A stretch of DNA of 64,000 bases from CALZFJ01 sp964459845. Its GTDB lineage: Bacteria > Bacteroidota > Bacteroidia > Bacteroidales > Muribaculaceae. Both the position numbers and the translations under genes were made by a program. Positions 61,663-64,000 of this stretch are shown here, in pieces. The stretch spans positions 141,140 through 205,139 of the forward strand of contig CAYWOC010000001.1 of the NCBI GenBank assembly GCA_964459845.1, read 5' to 3'. How positions within the stretch are numbered: the first letter of the stretch is position 1; each line of letters begins with the position of its first letter. Below the pieces are notes generated by a model that saw only the letters and a list, made by a program, of their open reading frames with translations, was not told the origin of the DNA and made no database searches.

Positions 61663-63695
61663 CACAATTCAAAGCTTAGAGTGACGCGGTAATTGCGCTT
61701 AGGCATAGGATAATTCAGTATCACGTCATAGTCTTGGCTGAATAGGTTGTTCACCTCTAATGCCACTTTTGCCGTATAGCGTTTCCACTTGAAATCTTTC
61801 ATAAGCGAGAGGTCGCTTGTGTACCACGGCTGTGTGTGGTTATAAATTATGTTCTCCTGCTGGTTATATCGCTCACCAGTGTAGATGAAGCTGTAGTTCA
61901 AGCCCCATGAGCGGTAGGTCATCTGCACAAGAGCCGAGCCGCTGTGCCATGGAATATATGGAATCTGGTCGCGGTAATATGTGTCGGCAGGATTGGTCAC
62001 GTCGATAGCCTCCTGATATGTATATTGCAGCTTTGTGGTGAGGTAGAAGTCACTGAACGGCATCACTGTGGCATTTGCCGTGGCATCCACTCCTGTGATA
62101 TGCACCTTGCCGAGATTCAGCATTGTCCAGCGGAATTGCGCGCCCTTGGGATATGCCACTATCTTGTCATCCACAAAGTTCTTGTAGCCGTCCACGCTCA
62201 GCCCCCACTCGGTGAGGAAACTGTGGCTCTGCTTGCTCTTGTATTCAAAGCCCACATTATATTGCGTGGTGTATTCTGGATTCAATTTCGAGTTGCCCAT
62301 TTCGGCATAATACAGGTCGTTGAATGTGGGCATCCTGAAGCTGCGTTTTGCAAATGCGCGCAGCGAGAAGCCTACCTTGTTGAACGGCTTGAAATAAGCG
62401 AACAGGGCTGGCGTGAAGTTGGTCTTGTCGGCTGGAGCTTCGGCAAGACGGGTGATGTCATGGACATAGTTCATTGCCACGCTGCCCTGCAAGCGCAGCT
62501 TGCGCAGCGTGAGCGATGTCGCCACCGACCAGATGTGACTCCAGCGAGTGGGATACACGAAGCCATACATATCGGCATCCATCTTGTTCCATTGCAGGTC
62601 GTAGGCGGCCGACACGCTCCAGTTGTCGGTGAAATTGAGCAAGTGCGATGTGGAAAAGTAGAACTCTTTCTGTCGATACACATTGTCAATCATCATCACC
62701 GTGGTGTCTTTGTTCACATATTTGGTCAAGAAATATGAGTATTTCGCCAACACTTGCGTGTGATACAGGCGACTGAAGTCTTTGACAAACATTCCCTGAA
62801 TGAACGAGTTATTGTCCCAGATGCGCTCACCGCGTCGCCACACATTGTTCACGATAGCTCCCGGCACGCCTCGCTCTGAGGTGTAGTTGTAGGCTTTGAG
62901 CATCCACTTGCCTGAATACAGTGTGCCGAAGAGCGACGCTTCCATCCGTGTGGCGCGAATATCGCCATTCTGGCGCACGGCTGTGGTGTCATACATTATC
63001 TCATCGGTCTTTACGGCTTTGCGGCGATAACGGAATTTATATTCGCCGTTGCTGCTCAGCCACTCGCCGCTGAATGATGCCTTAACATTGTCCGACAGTC
63101 GCAGACCTATGATTATCGATGGATTCACAAGCCCGAATGAGCCCGTGCGGAATTTTGCTTTAAGGTGATAGGTTTCCCCATTCTTAAATTCCGGGATACG
63201 AGTTTGAAGATATATCGAACCTGCCGAGCTGAAATCCTTTGCCGACTGGAAAATCTGGCTTTTCTGCCCATTATAGAGCGAGATTGCCTCCATATTGTCG
63301 AGAGAATACATTCCGAGATCGACCTGACCGTTTTGGGCGTTAGACAACTGCACGCCATCGTAGAACACACCCACATGGTTGGTTCCCATACTGCGTATAT
63401 TGATGGTCTTTATGCCACCCACTCCGCCATAGTCTTTAAGCTGTACTCCTGAGAAGAATCGAAGGGCATCGGCAACGTTCAAGCTGTTGAGACGTTCAAG
63501 TTCCTTGCCTTGTAGTTGCTGTGATGGTATTATATTAGGGCGGCTGTTCTGACCCACAACCACCACATCTTTAAGTGTAACGACACTATCGATGCGGCTT
63601 TCTTTCTTTTGCGCCTGCACCGATAGACATATCACTAATAGCCACGCAAGGGCTATTCCTTTCCTAAAAAAGAATGTCCAATTCCTCATATCCAT
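61662..63695 (-). CDS. btuB: TonB-dependent outer-membrane vitamin B12 transporter
   Basis: The 677-residue receptor has a signal peptide (to about SVQAQ), a TonB box TLKDVVVVG, a plug (IPSQQLQGKELERLNSLNVA to GSIYLQTRIPEF) and a barrel ending YRVTLSFEL, with NNLFSQDYDVILNYPMPKRN near the end. Its direct position behind a cobalamin riboswitch and before btuG identifies the substrate as cobalamin or another corrinoid. GAGGG lies 6 nt before the second ATG (63687-63689), so that codon (MRNWTFFF) may be the true start. B12 binding to the riboswitch should repress the operon. Confidence 0.93.
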   Translation of the reverse strand: MDMRNWTFFFRKGIALAWLLVICLSVQAQKKESRIDSVVTLKDVVVVGQNSRPNIIPSQQLQGKELERLNSLNVADALRFFSGVQLKDYGGVGGIKTINIRSMGTNHVGVFYDGVQLSNAQNGQVDLGMYSLDNMEAISLYNGQKSQIFQSAKDFSSAGSIYLQTRIPEFKNGETYHLKAKFRTGSFGLVNPSIIIGLRLSDNVKASFSGEWLSSNGEYKFRYRRKAVKTDEIMYDTTAVRQNGDIRATRMEASLFGTLYSGKWMLKAYNYTSERGVPGAIVNNVWRRGERIWDNNSFIQGMFVKDFSRLYHTQVLAKYSYFLTKYVNKDTTVMMIDNVYRQKEFYFSTSHLLNFTDNWSVSAAYDLQWNKMDADMYGFVYPTRWSHIWSVATSLTLRKLRLQGSVAMNYVHDITRLAEAPADKTNFTPALFAYFKPFNKVGFSLRAFAKRSFRMPTFNDLYYAEMGNSKLNPEYTTQYNVGFEYKSKQSHSFLTEWGLSVDGYKNFVDDKIVAYPKGAQFRWTMLNLGKVHITGVDATANATVMPFSDFYLTTKLQYTYQEAIDVTNPADTYYRDQIPYIPWHSGSALVQMTYRSWGLNYSFIYTGERYNQQENIIYNHTQPWYTSDLSLMKDFKWKRYTAKVALEVNNLFSQDYDVILNYPMPKRNYRVTLSFEL

Positions 63696-63721
63696 CCCTC
63701 GGGTTTTCTGAGTGTTATGTT

Positions 63722-63890
63722 AGTAAGGCAGGTCTTCTGACTCACCGTCCAGGTGTACAGACGCCTTCCCGAAGAATTGATATTCCCAGTGGCATATTGT
63801 CTGTGCCTATGATGACGGTTCACAGCAGCGGGACTGTCCGGGATTTTCACCCGATTCCCTTTTAATCACTTTTTACAGTGAACCAAAACT
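63722..63890 (-). ncRNA. Cobalamin riboswitch controlling btuB operon
   Basis: On the minus strand the leader contains the conserved GGGAATCGGGTGAAAATCCC block with GGACAGTCCCGCTGCTGTGA directly after it (complement of about 63819-63860). The B12 box GAGTCAGAAGACCTGCC lies at the complement of 63727-63743. The box is about 30 nt from the btuB start, close enough to control ribosome access; no terminator hairpin is seen, so translational control is favoured. A 64-residue plus-strand frame here is coincidental. Confidence 0.93.
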
Positions 63891-63894
63891 GGTG

Positions 63895-63902
63895 CAAATA
63901 TA
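63895..63902 (-). promoter_or_regulatory. -7 box of the B12 operon
   Basis: TATATTTG on the minus strand places the transcript start near 63889, directly before the riboswitch. No TTTG is found at the usual 19-23 nt. A second TAAATTTG (63969-63976) is further upstream. Nothing else is recognisable from 63903 to the window end. Confidence 0.6.
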
Positions 63903-64000
63903 CAACTATTTTCCCAAATCCATAATATTTAATGCAAAAAAAATGGGGGTAGGTTCAATTGGCAAGTGCAAATTTAGCAATTTGTTTGAAGAACTCACAT

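Noticed and set aside
63674..63865. 63-residue plus-strand frame
   Set aside because: It lies on the opposite strand of the cobalamin riboswitch; the conserved RNA elements explain the sequence.
1..64000. CRISPR arrays, tRNA or rRNA genes, insertion sequences
   Set aside because: No regularly spaced repeats, cloverleaf sequences, rRNA signatures or transposase motifs were seen on either strand.

Overview
The window looks like chromosome of a gut-type Bacteroidales bacterium, most likely of the Muribaculaceae or a close relative (inference). The evidence is a SusC/SusD pair, class III fructose-bisphosphatase, DUF4834, carboxynorspermidine dehydrogenase, a B12 locus with a BtuG-type surface protein, and several secreted proteins ending in type IX (Por) sorting-like tails. 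Many genes are preceded by the Bacteroidetes promoter pair TTTG (-33) and TAnnTTTG (-7), usually 19 nt apart. Most start codons have no Shine-Dalgarno sequence. I saw no rRNA, tRNA, CRISPR array, transposase or prophage structural gene.

Layout. 1-3400: truncated aroQ, a ParE-type toxin-antitoxin pair and fbp. 3486-6319: a sirtuin without zinc cysteines, then an AT-rich HaeIII-type (GGCC) restriction-modification pair that looks acquired. 6525-8426: psd, pssA and a DUF4834 protein (phosphatidylethanolamine synthesis). 8428-9923: three unrecognised minus-strand genes with their own promoter and a 30-nt palindrome. 10218-17587: a plus-strand run of a giant TPR protein, an outer-membrane barrel, ruvB and a flippase. 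17686-23213: a divergent pair of secreted enzymes, a phosphodiester glycosidase and a GH13 amylase. 23550-33085: a SusC/SusD operon with two further lipoproteins, then a separately transcribed secreted protein.

33264-41041: housekeeping genes, namely an RluA-type pseudouridine synthase, proB-proA, xerD, carboxynorspermidine dehydrogenase and asparaginase. 41397-46718: an unusual cluster of a membrane AraC-type regulator with a periplasmic TPR sensor, two small unknowns, a secreted caspase-like protease, a membrane-tethered thioredoxin and a small lipoprotein. 46853-51326: an ABC exporter, a POT peptide transporter and sufE. 51553-52213: a DUF4160/DUF2442 pair. 52606-56757: polA (proofreading residues apparently lost), folA and thyA. 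56978-63900: a minus-strand B12 uptake operon led by a cobalamin riboswitch (btuB, btuG, a lipoprotein, and a large BtuG-like protein with a sorting tail).

Most novel candidates: the caspase/thioredoxin/TPR-AraC cluster, the fourth gene of the B12 operon, the three-gene module with its palindrome, and the loss of the PolA exonuclease residues.
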